Below are positions 14,777-23,191 of a stretch of DNA of 31,150 bases, one piece after another; the first letter of the stretch is position 1, and each line of letters starts with the position of its first letter. Source of the DNA: an uncultured Gemmatimonadota bacterium (GTDB lineage: Bacteria; Gemmatimonadota; Gemmatimonadetes; Gemmatimonadales; Gemmatimonadaceae); the NCBI GenBank assembly GCA_946480295.1, contig CAMLIT010000041.1:1-31150 (forward strand), given 5' to 3'. Both the position numbers and the translations under genes were made by a program. The notes beneath the pieces were generated by a model. That model did not search any database, was not told where the DNA came from, and worked only from the letters and a program-made list of their open reading frames with translations.

Positions 14777-16598
14777 CGCCGCGCCCGATCGTCGTGATGC
14801 CGTCCCCGGCCTGGAAGAAGCCGGGGAGCGAGATCGGCGCGTGGCCGGTGATCGGGGCCTCGCCGAGCAGGGCGCGCGCCGCCGCCCGCTCGAGGTCGTC
14901 GCTCACGCCGTAGGTGACGAGGTACCCGCCGACGTCCGGGAACTGCCGGATGAGGTACGGGTTGCCGAAGGCGACGACGGTCACCGGGCGGGCGCGGGCG
15001 AGCGAGTCGATCCACGCGCCGATGCGCTCGGGGATGGCGACGCGGCCGGAGCCCTCGATGCGGCGGACGTAGGCGGCGACGATCACGCACGGGGCCGACC
15101 GGGCGAGCGCGCCTAACGAATCGAGCTGCGCCGGCGCGGCGTCCGGGCCGATCCTCGCCAGGTGCGCGCCGGGGAGGGCGCCGCGGAGGAGCGGGCCGAA
15201 GGTGCGCCCCGCCTTGAGCTCCGTCGCCGGCATGTACTGCACGACGAGCACCCCGCTGTCGCGCGCGCTCGCCGCGGCCGACGCGACGAGGTGGTCGCGG
15301 TCGCGCAGGAGGGTGATCGCGCGCTGGGAGATGTCGGCGGCGAGGGCGCGGTGCGCCGGCGCGCCGACCACCTCGCGCAGCGCCTCGAGGTCCGCGTACC
15401 GCTGCCGGTCCAGCCCCGCCCGGACCTTGAGCTCGAGCACGTGCCGCGCCGCGCTGTCGACGCGCGCGCGGCTGATGTCGCCGCGCTCCACCGCGGCGAC
15501 CACCGCGTCGATCGCCCGCCGCGGATCGCTCGGCTTGAGGAGGATGTCGGCGCCCGCCTTGACCGCGAGCACGGAGCTCTCCTCCGTCGTGTACCCCTTG
15601 CCGATCCCCTCCATCGTCATCGCGTCGGTGATCGCCGTGCCGCGAAAGTGGAGGCTGTCGCGCAGGAGGCCCGTGATGATGCGCGGCGCGAGGGTGGCCG
15701 GCGTATCGTCGCCGTTGATCGCCGGCAGGGCGATGTGCGCCGTCATGACGAGCGCCGCCCCCGCGTCGATCGCCGCGCGGAAGGGCACGAGCTCCAGGGT
15801 GTCGAGCCGCGCCAGCGTGGCGTTCACGATCGGGAGGCCGACGTGCGAGTCGACGTCGGTGTCACCGTGCCCGGGGAAGTGCTTCGCCGTCGCCAGCTCG
15901 CCGCCGTCGCGCAGGCCGCGCACGAACCCGGCGGCGAGCCGCGCGACGCGCCGCGGCTCCTCGCCGAACGAGCGGGTGTTGATGACGGGGTTGTTCGGGT
16001 TGTTGTTCACGTCCACCACGGGCGCGAAGTCGATCTGCAACCCGACCGCGCGCCCCTCCTGCCCGATCACCCGCCCGACGTCGTAGGCGTCCTCGTCGCG
16101 TCCCGTGGCGGCGATGGCCATGTTGCTCGGGAAGACCGTCGCGCTCCCCGCGTCCATGAGGTAGTGCGTGAACACGCCCCCCTCGAGCCGCCCGAGCCCC
16201 GGCTCGAGATCGGCGCCGGCGATCAGCGGCACGCGCGCCAGCCGCTGCATGGCGTTGAGCTTCGCCGCGACCTCGATCGGCGTGCCGAGCGACATCGCGA
16301 TCCCGCCGACGTGGTCCTCGGTGATCCAGCGCCGCAGCTCGACGAAGCTCGAGTCGCCGGTGCTCGTGTAGTCGCCGAGCACCCAGACCATGACCATCTG
16401 CCCGACGCGGTCGTGGAGCGAGAGCGAGGCGAGGGTGCTGTCGACCCAGTGGCGCTGGGCGGGGGTGAGGGGGGTGCGCGGGTCGAGCGATGCCGCGGAG
16501 GTCACCGGACCCGAGGACGCGGCGGGCCCGCCGGCGAGGGGCGCGGAGGCGCAGCCGGCGACGAGGAGCAGCAGGGCTGCGGGGAGGAGGGGACGCAT
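14757..16598 (-). CDS. GH3 lipoprotein, beta-N-acetylglucosaminidase-like
   Basis: A 613-residue glycoside hydrolase family 3 enzyme. LLVAGC gives a clean lipobox with C16, so it is anchored in the envelope. The NagZ-type motif KHFPGHGDTDVDSH (239-252) holds the Asp/His dyad typical of bacterial N-acetylglucosaminidases, and the nucleophile is D325 in ITDAMTMEGI. A second alpha/beta domain follows (about 400-600), as in two-domain GH3 enzymes. Likely substrates are peptidoglycan or chitin fragments outside the cytoplasm. The open frame runs on upstream to 17147, but only through repeat DNA; ATG 16598 begins the signal peptide. It is convergent with, and overlaps by 20 bp, the response-regulator gene. 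A GTTAGGC heptamer (15111-15117) forces the rare leucine codon TTA. Confidence 0.9.
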   Translation of the reverse strand: MRPLLPAALLLLVAGCASAPLAGGPAASSGPVTSAASLDPRTPLTPAQRHWVDSTLASLSLHDRVGQMVMVWVLGDYTSTGDSSFVELRRWITEDHVGGIAMSLGTPIEVAAKLNAMQRLARVPLIAGADLEPGLGRLEGGVFTHYLMDAGSATVFPSNMAIAATGRDEDAYDVGRVIGQEGRAVGLQIDFAPVVDVNNNPNNPVINTRSFGEEPRRVARLAAGFVRGLRDGGELATAKHFPGHGDTDVDSHVGLPIVNATLARLDTLELVPFRAAIDAGAALVMTAHIALPAINGDDTPATLAPRIITGLLRDSLHFRGTAITDAMTMEGIGKGYTTEESSVLAVKAGADILLKPSDPRRAIDAVVAAVERGDISRARVDSAARHVLELKVRAGLDRQRYADLEALREVVGAPAHRALAADISQRAITLLRDRDHLVASAAASARDSGVLVVQYMPATELKAGRTFGPLLRGALPGAHLARIGPDAAPAQLDSLGALARSAPCVIVAAYVRRIEGSGRVAIPERIGAWIDSLARARPVTVVAFGNPYLIRQFPDVGGYLVTYGVSDDLERAAARALLGEAPITGHAPISLPGFFQAGDGITTIGRGATSSTR

Positions 16599-17245
16599 GG
16601 AGCGGAATCTAGACGAGGGACGCGGGACGAGGGACGCGTGGAGTCCTGGCGCCGCTCCGAGCTCCTTGCGCCTCCGCGGGCCCCTCTGCCGGGCCGGCTC
16701 GTAGCGAAGCGACACGGATTCCGCGGGAACTGCGGATCGGCACGGATGGGGGGCGGCGGGAGGGCAGCGGGTCCCGGGCCGACCGGGGCGCGAGGGGCTA
16801 TCCCGCCATGCGGAGCGATTCGCACGATGCAGCGGTGCATTCGTGGTCATTCGCGCCTTCCATCGTGTGACGCCTGCCCTGCGGAGGAGCCCGAACGCAC
16901 GGCGCGCCAGCGCTGGCCCCTCTACCCGGCCACCATCAAAGAGCAGGCGCGAATCCGAACGGAGATCGTGCGAATCGCGCGAATGGGGACAGCGCCGAGG
17001 GAGCTGGTGCCCGGGCCCGCCGGGCGCGAGGAGCGGTCGAGCCACGCGGAGCGATCCGTCGCATCCGTGATCTCCGTCGAATCCGTGTTCCCCCTCGTGT
17101 GAGGGCGGCCCGAGCGAGGAACCCGCCGCACGCCGCGACGACGCCATGGGTGATGCGCGCCGCGTGTCCCGCGTCCCGCGTCCCTCACGTGACCCCTCTC
17201 CCGTCCCCCCGGTTTGGCTCCATGCCCACCTCGGAGCCCCAGCTC
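16599..17245. repeat. 647-bp gene-free region: nested inverted and direct repeats
   Basis: No convincing gene lies here. The outer arms are heptamers: GACGAGG/GACGCGG copies at 16612-16638 and the inverse CGCGTCC type at 17160-17189. Inside, ACACGGATTC-type sequence near 16711-16745 is mirrored at 17052-17092. Further in, the 14-mer GCGATTCGCACGAT (16815-16828) is exactly inverted at 16965-16978. A roughly 45-bp segment ending GCGGAGCGAT (near 16783-16819) recurs as a diverged direct copy near 17011-17053. The whole is a roughly 575-bp imperfect palindrome between divergent genes and probably also holds their promoters. Confidence 0.75.
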
Positions 17246-18511
17246 ATGCCCATGACTCGTTCGCGCACCATCCTGCTCTCGCTCGTTCTCGGCGTTGCTG
17301 CCTGCGGCGGCAGCCCGACGGAGCCGCGCCCGCGCGCGGCGCTGACCGAGCTCCCCCGGCCCCTCACCCCCGCCGAGCAGTCGATCATCACCGCGTCGAA
17401 CGCCTTCGCCTTCCGGCTGTTGGACAGGGTCGTGGCGGCGCAGGGGGACTCGAACGTGTTCCTCTCCCCGCTCAGCGCGTCCATGGTGCTCGGGATGGCG
17501 CTGAACGGCGCGGCGAATCGGACCTACGACGAGATGCGCTCGGCGCTCCAGTTCGGGAGCACGAGTCAGGGGGACATCAACGCCGGCTACGCGTCGCTCA
17601 TGCGCCTGCTGCGTTCGCTCGACCCCGCCGTGCAGATGCAGGTCGCGAACTCGATCTGGTACACGCGCACCTTCCCCGTCTACCCGAGCTTCCTCGACTC
17701 GGCGCAGACGTACTTCGATGCCGAGGTCCAGCCGCTCGACTTCACCGACGTGGGCGGGTCGCTCGCCGCGATCAATGGTTGGGTGAACACGAAGACGAAC
17801 GGGAAGATCCCGACGATCCTCGACGACATCGATCCGCACGCGGTGATGTTCCTCCTCGACGCGATCTACTTCAAGGGTGACTGGCGCGCGAAGTTCGACC
17901 CGGCCGAGACGCGGCTGGACAATTTCCAGACGGCCGACGGCACGCTGCAGCCGATGCAGCTCATGCACCGGCACGACACTATGCGCTACGCGGCCGGCGC
18001 CGGATGGCGGGCCGTCGACCTGCCGTACGGCGACTCCGCGTTCACGATGACCGTCGTGCTGCCGGCGCCCGGCACCTCCGTCGACGCGCTCATCGGATCG
18101 CTCACACCGGAATCCTGGCGCGCGATGACATCGTCGTTCCGGAGCACGGACGTGGATCTCTACCTCCCGAAGGTGACGCTGACCTACGCCCGCGCGCTGA
18201 ACGACGACCTCGACTCGCTCGGCATGCACGCGGCGTTCAGTCCGGCACAGGCGGACTTCTCGCGCCTGTCCTCGCTCGGCGCCTATCTCAGCTTCGTGAA
18301 GCAGAAGACCTACGTGCGCATCGACGAGAACGGCACGGAGGCGGCCGCCGTCACGGCTGGGGGCATCAGCATCACCAGCGTGCCGCAGTACATCGTGATG
18401 CGCGTCGACCGGCCGTACCTGATCGTGATCCGCGAACGGCTCTCGGGGACGGTGCTCTTCGTCGGGAAGATCGCGTCGATGGCCGGGATCGCGCCGATGC
18501 CGCCCGACTGA
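17246..18511 (+). CDS. Serpin-type protease inhibitor, lipoprotein
   Basis: A 421-residue serpin, a suicide inhibitor of serine (or cysteine) proteases. An N-terminal signal and lipobox (LVLGVAAC, C20) place it in the envelope. Core family segments are present: SNVFLSPLSASMVLGMALNG, NGWVNTKTNGKIPTIL, DAIYFKGDWRAKFDP, and the C-terminal DRPYLIVIRE. The hinge GTEAAAVTA (363-371) is small-residue rich, as in inhibitory serpins. By the usual spacing, P1-P1' would be Thr377-Ser378, but I am unsure of the alignment. I start at ATG 17246, nine bases after GGAG; an ATG at 17252 gives the same signal peptide. It may protect the cell from outside proteases or self-derived ones. It is convergent with the CBM48 barrel gene, 13 bp away. 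Confidence 0.9.
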   Translation: MPMTRSRTILLSLVLGVAACGGSPTEPRPRAALTELPRPLTPAEQSIITASNAFAFRLLDRVVAAQGDSNVFLSPLSASMVLGMALNGAANRTYDEMRSALQFGSTSQGDINAGYASLMRLLRSLDPAVQMQVANSIWYTRTFPVYPSFLDSAQTYFDAEVQPLDFTDVGGSLAAINGWVNTKTNGKIPTILDDIDPHAVMFLLDAIYFKGDWRAKFDPAETRLDNFQTADGTLQPMQLMHRHDTMRYAAGAGWRAVDLPYGDSAFTMTVVLPAPGTSVDALIGSLTPESWRAMTSSFRSTDVDLYLPKVTLTYARALNDDLDSLGMHAAFSPAQADFSRLSSLGAYLSFVKQKTYVRIDENGTEAAAVTAGGISITSVPQYIVMRVDRPYLIVIRERLSGTVLFVGKIASMAGIAPMPPD

Positions 18512-18524
18512 GGGGGCGCGCCGC

Positions 18525-19679
18525 TCAGGGGACGGTCATGAGCCCCACCGTGCCGCCGAACTCGTCGTGCACGGCGGGGAGATTGGCCGGCGGCTGCCAC
18601 TCGCCGCCGTCGATGCGGACGGCGAGCCGGTGCGGACCCGGCGCGATCGCCTGGACGAGCCGCCAGACGTCGCCATCGCGCGTGAGGGGCACGGGCATCC
18701 AGTCGGTGAAGTCCGCCATCAGCTCGACCGTGGACGCGCCGGCGACGCGCACGTCGAGCCGTCGCGTGCTGTCGTCGACGGCGAGGACGGTGGCGATCGG
18801 GCCGTCGCGGATGCTCGGCGGCTCCAGGGGCGGCTCGGACGCGTGCAGCCGCAGGCGCAGCGAGAGCGTGGCATAGCGCACCGCGGGGATGCCGCGCGTC
18901 GGGTCCTCGATCGCGCGTCCCACGCTGGCGGCGATGCCGAGGCGCGGCGTGATCCACCGCGTGGCGCCCAACGACGCCCAATCCCCCGCCGCGCCGCTGG
19001 TCGCGGGCGCGAAGCGCAGCCCGGCGGATGCGGAGAGCGTCAGGCGCGCGTCGTCGTGCCGCCACGCCGCCCAGAGGTCGCCGAGGCTCGCGATCGCCGA
19101 CAGGGACGCGGGCGCGCTTCCCGACGCCGCGACCGCCGCCGGCGCCCGGGACAGGCGACCGCTCACGCTCAGCTGCGACGCGCCCGTTCGCCACCAGCCA
19201 CCGAGCTCGAACGCGGTCATCGGGCGCGTGATGCCGCCGTGCACGATCCCGCCGGCGGCGCCGCCGTACACGCCATGCGCCGGCGGGCCGAGATACTCGC
19301 GCAACTCCAGCGCGACGTTCGTCACCGGAAGCTCCCCCGGCAGGGCGAAGCCGCTCGCCGTGGCGGCGAGCTCCCAGCGCGCGCTGCGCTCGGTGGGCGC
19401 GTAGAGCGCACCGGTGACGACGCCCTGGATCGTGCAGCGGCTCGCCGCGTCGCACGCGCCCAGCGCATTCCCGGCGACGCCGGCTCGCCGACCTGCCGCC
19501 TGGACGGAGGCACCGGCGGTCGCGACGGCCGACCGCGGAATGCCGCTCTCGCGCAGCCACGCCGCGCCGCTCTCGACGTCGGCCGTGATCGTCCCGTCCT
19601 GCGCCGCGCAGGGGGCGGACGGGGTGAGCGCGAAGACGGCGCTCAGGACGAGCGTGGCGGGAGTGATGCGGCGGGGCAC
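18525..19679 (-). CDS. Exported barrel-like protein with C-terminal CBM48 domain
   Basis: A 384-residue exported protein. The start is GTG 19679 with a weak ribosome site. The signal peptide is residues 1-26 (TLVLSAVFALTPSAPCAA). Residues 30-300 show repeated amphipathic strands (WELAATASGFALP, VTNVALELREYLG, FELGGWWRTGASQLSVSGRL, LTLSASAGLRFAP, VRYATLSLRLRLH), suggesting an outer-membrane barrel. From residue 318 to the end lies a CBM48/AMPK-type glycogen-binding fold: VELMADFTDW, VWRLVQAIAPGPHRLAVRIDG and EWQPP. The same domain type occurs two genes upstream in the membrane protein next to the sigma factor. It is the last gene of that leftward set. It may bind alpha-glucan or display the domain at the cell surface. 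Function is unproven. Confidence 0.7.
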   Translation of the reverse strand: MPRRITPATLVLSAVFALTPSAPCAAQDGTITADVESGAAWLRESGIPRSAVATAGASVQAAGRRAGVAGNALGACDAASRCTIQGVVTGALYAPTERSARWELAATASGFALPGELPVTNVALELREYLGPPAHGVYGGAAGGIVHGGITRPMTAFELGGWWRTGASQLSVSGRLSRAPAAVAASGSAPASLSAIASLGDLWAAWRHDDARLTLSASAGLRFAPATSGAAGDWASLGATRWITPRLGIAASVGRAIEDPTRGIPAVRYATLSLRLRLHASEPPLEPPSIRDGPIATVLAVDDSTRRLDVRVAGASTVELMADFTDWMPVPLTRDGDVWRLVQAIAPGPHRLAVRIDGGEWQPPANLPAVHDEFGGTVGLMTVP

Positions 19680-19717
19680 GCCCCAAGGTATCACCCGGGG
19701 GCGCGCGCCGTCACGGC

Positions 19718-20452
19718 TCAGGGCTTCTTCGGAGACCCGCCGGTACCGGCGGCACAGAGGGCGTCCGGTGTCATGGAGGCGCTGGCGCACAGGCTCGTCG
19801 CGCCTGACGCGGCCGCCCCGGGCGGCCCGAGAACCGCATCGAGCTGTCGCAGCCGGAGGCCTAACGAGACGTCGGCCCGCGCGCCGGCGCGCACGTCCCC
19901 ATCGACCGCGTTCCCCAGCGCGACGAGCTGGCCAACGGGCGCGCCGCGCCGCACGAGATCGGTCACGATCGTCGTCGCCCGCGCCACGGGGACACCGCTC
20001 GCCACGAGCTGCGCCAGCACGCCGAGCGGCACCGCCACGCCGCGCTCCCGCGCCGCACGCCGCACGTTGCGCAGCGCGTCGGTGTTCACGCCGGCGCTCA
20101 GCGCGTCCGCGCCGGCGGCGATGTCGGCCGCGGACGGCCGCGGGTCGAGGGCGCCCCGCGCCTGCTCGAGGCGCTCGGCGACCGCACGCGCCGCGGCGAC
20201 GATGCGATCGGCGCTGGCGTGGCGCAGCAGCCCGAGCCGCGCCTTCGCGACGATCGGCTCGACCGGCAGGCCGCGCCCGCGCGCGTCGTCCACGATCGCC
20301 GCGAGCTGCGCGGTCGCCGACGAATCGAGCGTCGCGCCGAGCGAGGAGGTCCCGGCCGTCGTTGCCGATTGCGCGGCGAGCGGCCGCGCGCAGATCGTCA
20401 TCGCGGCCGCGAGGATCGCGGCGGCGAGGCATGCGCTTCTGTCGTATCTCAT
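19718..20452 (-). CDS. Secreted helical protein of unknown function in the ECF sigma operon
   Basis: A 244-residue protein with a signal peptide (CLAAAILAAAMTICARPLAAQ). The mature part is mostly helical and repetitive in style: GLPVEPIVAKARLGLLRHAS with RIVAAARAVAERLEQARGAL, then ADALSAGVNTDALRNVRRAA with GVAVPLGVLAQLVASGVPV. The pattern suggests two or more short helical repeats. No enzyme motif is recognised. The ATG at 20452 overlaps the stop of the CBM48 membrane protein by ATGA, so it is translationally coupled to the sigma operon. The C-terminus is Gly/Ser/Lys-rich with two cysteines. It may be a periplasmic partner of the two CBM48 proteins. A GTTAGGC heptamer (19859-19865) encodes Ser-Leu-Gly using the rare TTA codon. 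Confidence 0.65.
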   Translation of the reverse strand: MRYDRSACLAAAILAAAMTICARPLAAQSATTAGTSSLGATLDSSATAQLAAIVDDARGRGLPVEPIVAKARLGLLRHASADRIVAAARAVAERLEQARGALDPRPSAADIAAGADALSAGVNTDALRNVRRAARERGVAVPLGVLAQLVASGVPVARATTIVTDLVRRGAPVGQLVALGNAVDGDVRAGARADVSLGLRLRQLDAVLGPPGAAASGATSLCASASMTPDALCAAGTGGSPKKP

Positions 20453-21051
20453 GGCCGTCCCACCACGACGACGGAGGCCCTGGTCCCGAGGTCCGGATCC
20501 TTCAGCACCGGCGCGTTCGGATCGAGTGCGAAGACGCTGTCGTCCACCATGAAGGCGTAGCTGTGCCGCCCCGGGGTGACGGGCACCGTCACCGACCAGA
20601 GGCCGCTCCCGGCGGCCTGCTCCAGCGGCGTCGCCCGCGGATTCCAGTCGTTGAAATCGCCGACGAGGCTCACGCGATGCGCGGCGCGGCTCCGGAACAG
20701 GAACTGACGCGGGAGCGGACGCGCATCGGCATCGCGCCCGTCCACCACCGGGACCAGCGCCGCCCGCTGCGCCGCGGCGTAGCTGGGGGCCGGCCGATGG
20801 GACGGCTGGATCACGCCGCGCGCGAGATAGCCGACGGCGCACGCCGCGGCGGCGAGCCCGACATAGGCGACGGCACGCCGCCACCGATGGACGCCGGGCA
20901 ACACCACCGGCTCGCCGCGCTCGTCCGGCGCACCGGACGCCATCGCCGTGGTCGCGACGCGCGCGATCGTGGCGGGCGGCACCGCCGGCAGCCGGCCGAG
21001 CTCCGCGATCGCCCGCTCGATCAGCAGGTCGTCCCGCTCGCGCTCATTCAT
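20449..21051 (-). CDS. Single-pass membrane protein with extracytoplasmic CBM48: probable anti-sigma/sensor
   Basis: A 200-residue protein in the anti-sigma position just after an ECF sigma gene. Residues 1-57 are a short cytoplasmic segment (ERDDLLIERAIAELGRL); there is no zinc HxxxCxxC motif of ZAS anti-sigmas. A membrane helix spans about 59-77 (RAVAYVGLAAAACAVGYLA). Residues 115-200, outside the membrane, are a CBM48/AMPK-like domain with GDFNDW (131-136), LWSVTVPVTPGRHSYAFMVD and DPNAPVLKDPD. The start ATG 21051 overlaps the sigma stop by 8 nt, and its own stop overlaps the next start by 4 nt. By position and topology I infer that it binds the sigma factor inside and senses a polysaccharide or protein partner outside. 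It could instead be an unrelated surface protein. Confidence 0.75.
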   Translation of the reverse strand: MNERERDDLLIERAIAELGRLPAVPPATIARVATTAMASGAPDERGEPVVLPGVHRWRRAVAYVGLAAAACAVGYLARGVIQPSHRPAPSYAAAQRAALVPVVDGRDADARPLPRQFLFRSRAAHRVSLVGDFNDWNPRATPLEQAAGSGLWSVTVPVTPGRHSYAFMVDDSVFALDPNAPVLKDPDLGTRASVVVVGRP

Positions 21052-21715
21052 ACGCCCTCTCCCGCTTCACCAGTGCCTGTCGCAGCTGATCGGTCGCGCG
21101 CTTCACGCGCATCTTCAGCGCGGAGCGCTTCACTCCCGTCATGCGTTCGATCTCCTCGTAGGAGAAGCCCTCCACATGGTAGAGCAGGAAGACCTCCCGA
21201 TTGTGCGCCGGCACCTCGGCCAGCGCGTTGCGCACCCGCTCCCCCCACTCCCCGTCGAACGTCGTCTCCGGCGTCGTCGGCGCCGCGAGCGTGTCGGCCG
21301 CGTCGGCGTCCACCAGGCTGGCGATCTGCCGGCCGCGCGCGCTGCTGTTCGCGTTCCGGCAGCAGTTGCCGAGGATGTGGAAGAGCCACGACTCGAACCG
21401 CCGCCGCTCCTCGTACCGCGGCAGCGCCCGATACACCCTGATGAACGTCTCCTGGACGATGTCCTCGGCCTCGCCCGGATCGCGGAGCATGCTGCGGGCA
21501 AACCGCAGGCAACGCGCGTAGTACGCCTCCACGATCGACGTGAAGGCCTCGGCGTCGCCGAGCCGGGCCCGATGGATCGTCGCCGGCTCGATCCGGCTGG
21601 CGGATGCGCTCTGCTTCAGGGGCAATGCGGTCAGGGACGTCCTCAGGAGCGTTTCTGCAAGGCCAAACCGGCGATCCACGCCGGCGGTCACGAGGTCCCG
21701 GGCGCGAGCCGGCAA
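21044..21715 (-). CDS. ECF-type RNA polymerase sigma factor
   Basis: A sigma-70 family factor of the extracytoplasmic-function group. Region 2 is clear (AFTSIVEAYYARCLRFARSM, LRDPGEAEDIVQETFIRVYR, RRRFESWLFHILGNCCRNAN), as is region 4 (VPAHNREVFLLYHVEGFSYE, EIERMTGVKRSALKMRVKRA). Region 3 is absent, as expected. The start is uncertain: TTG 21715 gives 223 residues, and GTG codons at 21691 and 21679 are alternatives; the conserved part begins near ATIHRARLGDAEAF. It heads a coupled operon with the CBM48 membrane protein and the secreted helical protein, with the CBM48 barrel gene following 38 bp later. It probably directs transcription of its own operon and unknown targets. No ECF-type -35 motif is obvious upstream. 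Confidence 0.9.
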   Translation of the reverse strand: MPARARDLVTAGVDRRFGLAETLLRTSLTALPLKQSASASRIEPATIHRARLGDAEAFTSIVEAYYARCLRFARSMLRDPGEAEDIVQETFIRVYRALPRYEERRRFESWLFHILGNCCRNANSSARGRQIASLVDADAADTLAAPTTPETTFDGEWGERVRNALAEVPAHNREVFLLYHVEGFSYEEIERMTGVKRSALKMRVKRATDQLRQALVKRERAYE

Positions 21716-21762
21716 CCGACGTCGCGTCCGGCGGACGCGGTGACCGGAGCCGGAGCACCGGA

Positions 21763-21785
21763 GTTAGGCGGTTGGAAGCACCGCC
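21763..21785. promoter_or_regulatory. Intergenic GTTAGGC site overlapping a small hairpin
   Basis: GTTAGGC (21763-21769) lies in the 109-bp divergent gap between the sigma gene and the lipoprotein gene. It overlaps the inverted repeat GGCGGT (21767-21772) / ACCGCC (21780-21785). It is the one intergenic copy of the heptamer in the window. A binding site or chance are both possible. Confidence 0.35.
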
Positions 21786-21824
21786 GATCCCCCTGCCTCC
21801 GCACCCGATCGCCACGAGTACCCC

Positions 21825-22376
21825 GTGCGCACTGCCACGTTCGAAAGCTCCGCCGATGCACGCCGCCCCGGAAGGGGCACCGGCGCTCTCCTGCTCGCCG
21901 CCGTCGCCTGCGCGGTCGCGCTGACCGCCTGTCACGACGGGCCGACCACTCCACCCCTGAAGCTCCCGGCGCGGTACGCGCTCGAGAGCGTCGGGGACTC
22001 GACGCTCCCGTACGTCCTCTACACCGCTTCCGGGACCACGGCCCGCATGGTGGCGGACACGCTGCTGCTCGATGCGCAGGGACACGCCACGCAGGTCGGC
22101 GTGCTGGAGATCGACTCGACGGGCAGCATCACGCCGCGCATCCAGCGGAACACGAGCTCGATGACCTACCAGCAGCGGTTCGACACGCTGTACTTCGACC
22201 TGACCTGTCCGCCGAACGCGTCGCTGGCCCTGTGCGCCGTTCCCCCCGTGGGCTGGCTCCTCCGCGACGGCCGACTGCAGCTCGGCATTCCCTACATGAA
22301 CGACGGGAAGCGCGTGTTCGACCACATCGCGACCTACCACCGCGTGGTCTTTCTGCCCGACGACCGGGCGCCGTAG
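21825..22376 (+). CDS. Lipoprotein of unknown function
   Basis: A 183-residue protein starting at GTG 21825. A basic, Gly-rich N-terminus precedes the hydrophobic ALLLAAVACAVALTAC with C36 as the lipidated cysteine. The mature part (ARYALESVGDSTLPYVLY, ARMVADTLLLDAQGHATQVG, FDTLYFDLTC) looks like a small beta-rich domain with paired cysteines, a style common among lipoproteins of this type of genome. No family or function is recognised. It is divergent from the ECF sigma gene and could share its regulatory region. It is convergent with the GT-A-like gene, 11 bp away, leaving no room for a classic terminator between them. Confidence 0.75.
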   Translation: MRTATFESSADARRPGRGTGALLLAAVACAVALTACHDGPTTPPLKLPARYALESVGDSTLPYVLYTASGTTARMVADTLLLDAQGHATQVGVLEIDSTGSITPRIQRNTSSMTYQQRFDTLYFDLTCPPNASLALCAVPPVGWLLRDGRLQLGIPYMNDGKRVFDHIATYHRVVFLPDDRAP

Positions 22377-22387
22377 CCGCGCGCGGG

Positions 22388-23191
22388 TCAGTCGAGCCCG
22401 ACCCGCCTCCGCACCTCGGGCCGGCGCTGCTCCCAGTGCTCGCGCCGCCACTCGGTGGCGGGGCGGCCGTAGTACTCCCACTCGAGGCCACGCCCGTTCA
22501 GCCCCACGAAGTGCGCGCCGCAGGGCCCGAGCTCGGGGTTGTGCGGCCAGAAGGGCGAGCAGATCGTGACCTCGTCGGCGCCGACGACGAGCGGCGCGCG
22601 ATCCAGCGACACCGCCGCGACCTGCATCCCCTGCTCGTCCAGCTCCGAAGAGAGCGTCACCGGGTGCGTGTCGAGGAGCGTGCGGAGCGTCCGCTCGAGA
22701 TCGAAGCCCGGCGGCAGGCCGCGGATCCCCGAGTTCCGCGGCGCCGCGGGACAGAGCGGCGCGAACTTGCCGAACGCGGGCCGCACGTCCTCGGCGATCA
22801 CGCACCAGCTGTCGTCAGGCGCGTCGAACCAGCGCTGCACCGCGCGCGGCACCCGCCAGAGGATGCAGTCGTTGTCGAGCGCCAGCTCGTACCGATCGGG
22901 AAAGAGGCGCAGCGGGGCGAACTTCCAGCCCACCCCCTGCGCCATCTCGCGGTCCAGGTGGTGCGCGACCACCGGCGCCAGCTCGTGCGTGACGTCCCGC
23001 AACACGACCCCGTCCGGCACGTCGCCGACGAGCGCGCGGGCGCGGGCGAGCGGCACCGTGTTCACGCACACGACGAACGCCGCCGACTCGCCGAACAGCC
23101 GCCAGGCGCCCCAGATCGAGTAGCGGAGCGCCTCCCAGCCGGCATCGCTCACGTCGCCGACGGTCCACCGCACGCCGAGCCGCGACCTCAC
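22388..23191 (-). CDS. GT-A-like glycosyltransferase, diverged
   Basis: A 267-residue protein with the motif order of a GT-A glycosyltransferase: DND at 106-108 (YELALDNDCILW) as the metal/sugar-nucleotide site, NSG at 153-155, DEQ at 185-187 and a late H-F-x-G (227-230). I do not recognise a named family, and the N-terminal nucleotide-binding strand is only weakly visible, so the call rests on the motif order. The start is GTG 23191, overlapping the GNAT stop by GTGA. It is the last of five genes chained by 4-nt overlaps, so it should act in the same pathway as the PIG-L deacetylase and GT4. There is no signal peptide or membrane segment, so it is cytoplasmic. It could alternatively be a non-catalytic sugar-binding relative. 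Confidence 0.55.
   Translation of the reverse strand: MRSRLGVRWTVGDVSDAGWEALRYSIWGAWRLFGESAAFVVCVNTVPLARARALVGDVPDGVVLRDVTHELAPVVAHHLDREMAQGVGWKFAPLRLFPDRYELALDNDCILWRVPRAVQRWFDAPDDSWCVIAEDVRPAFGKFAPLCPAAPRNSGIRGLPPGFDLERTLRTLLDTHPVTLSSELDEQGMQVAAVSLDRAPLVVGADEVTICSPFWPHNPELGPCGAHFVGLNGRGLEWEYYGRPATEWRREHWEQRRPEVRRRVGLD

Noticed and set aside
16599..17147. Long N-terminal extension of the GH3 protein
   Set aside because: The frame is open, but the region is repeat DNA, and a clean lipoprotein signal peptide begins at ATG 16598.
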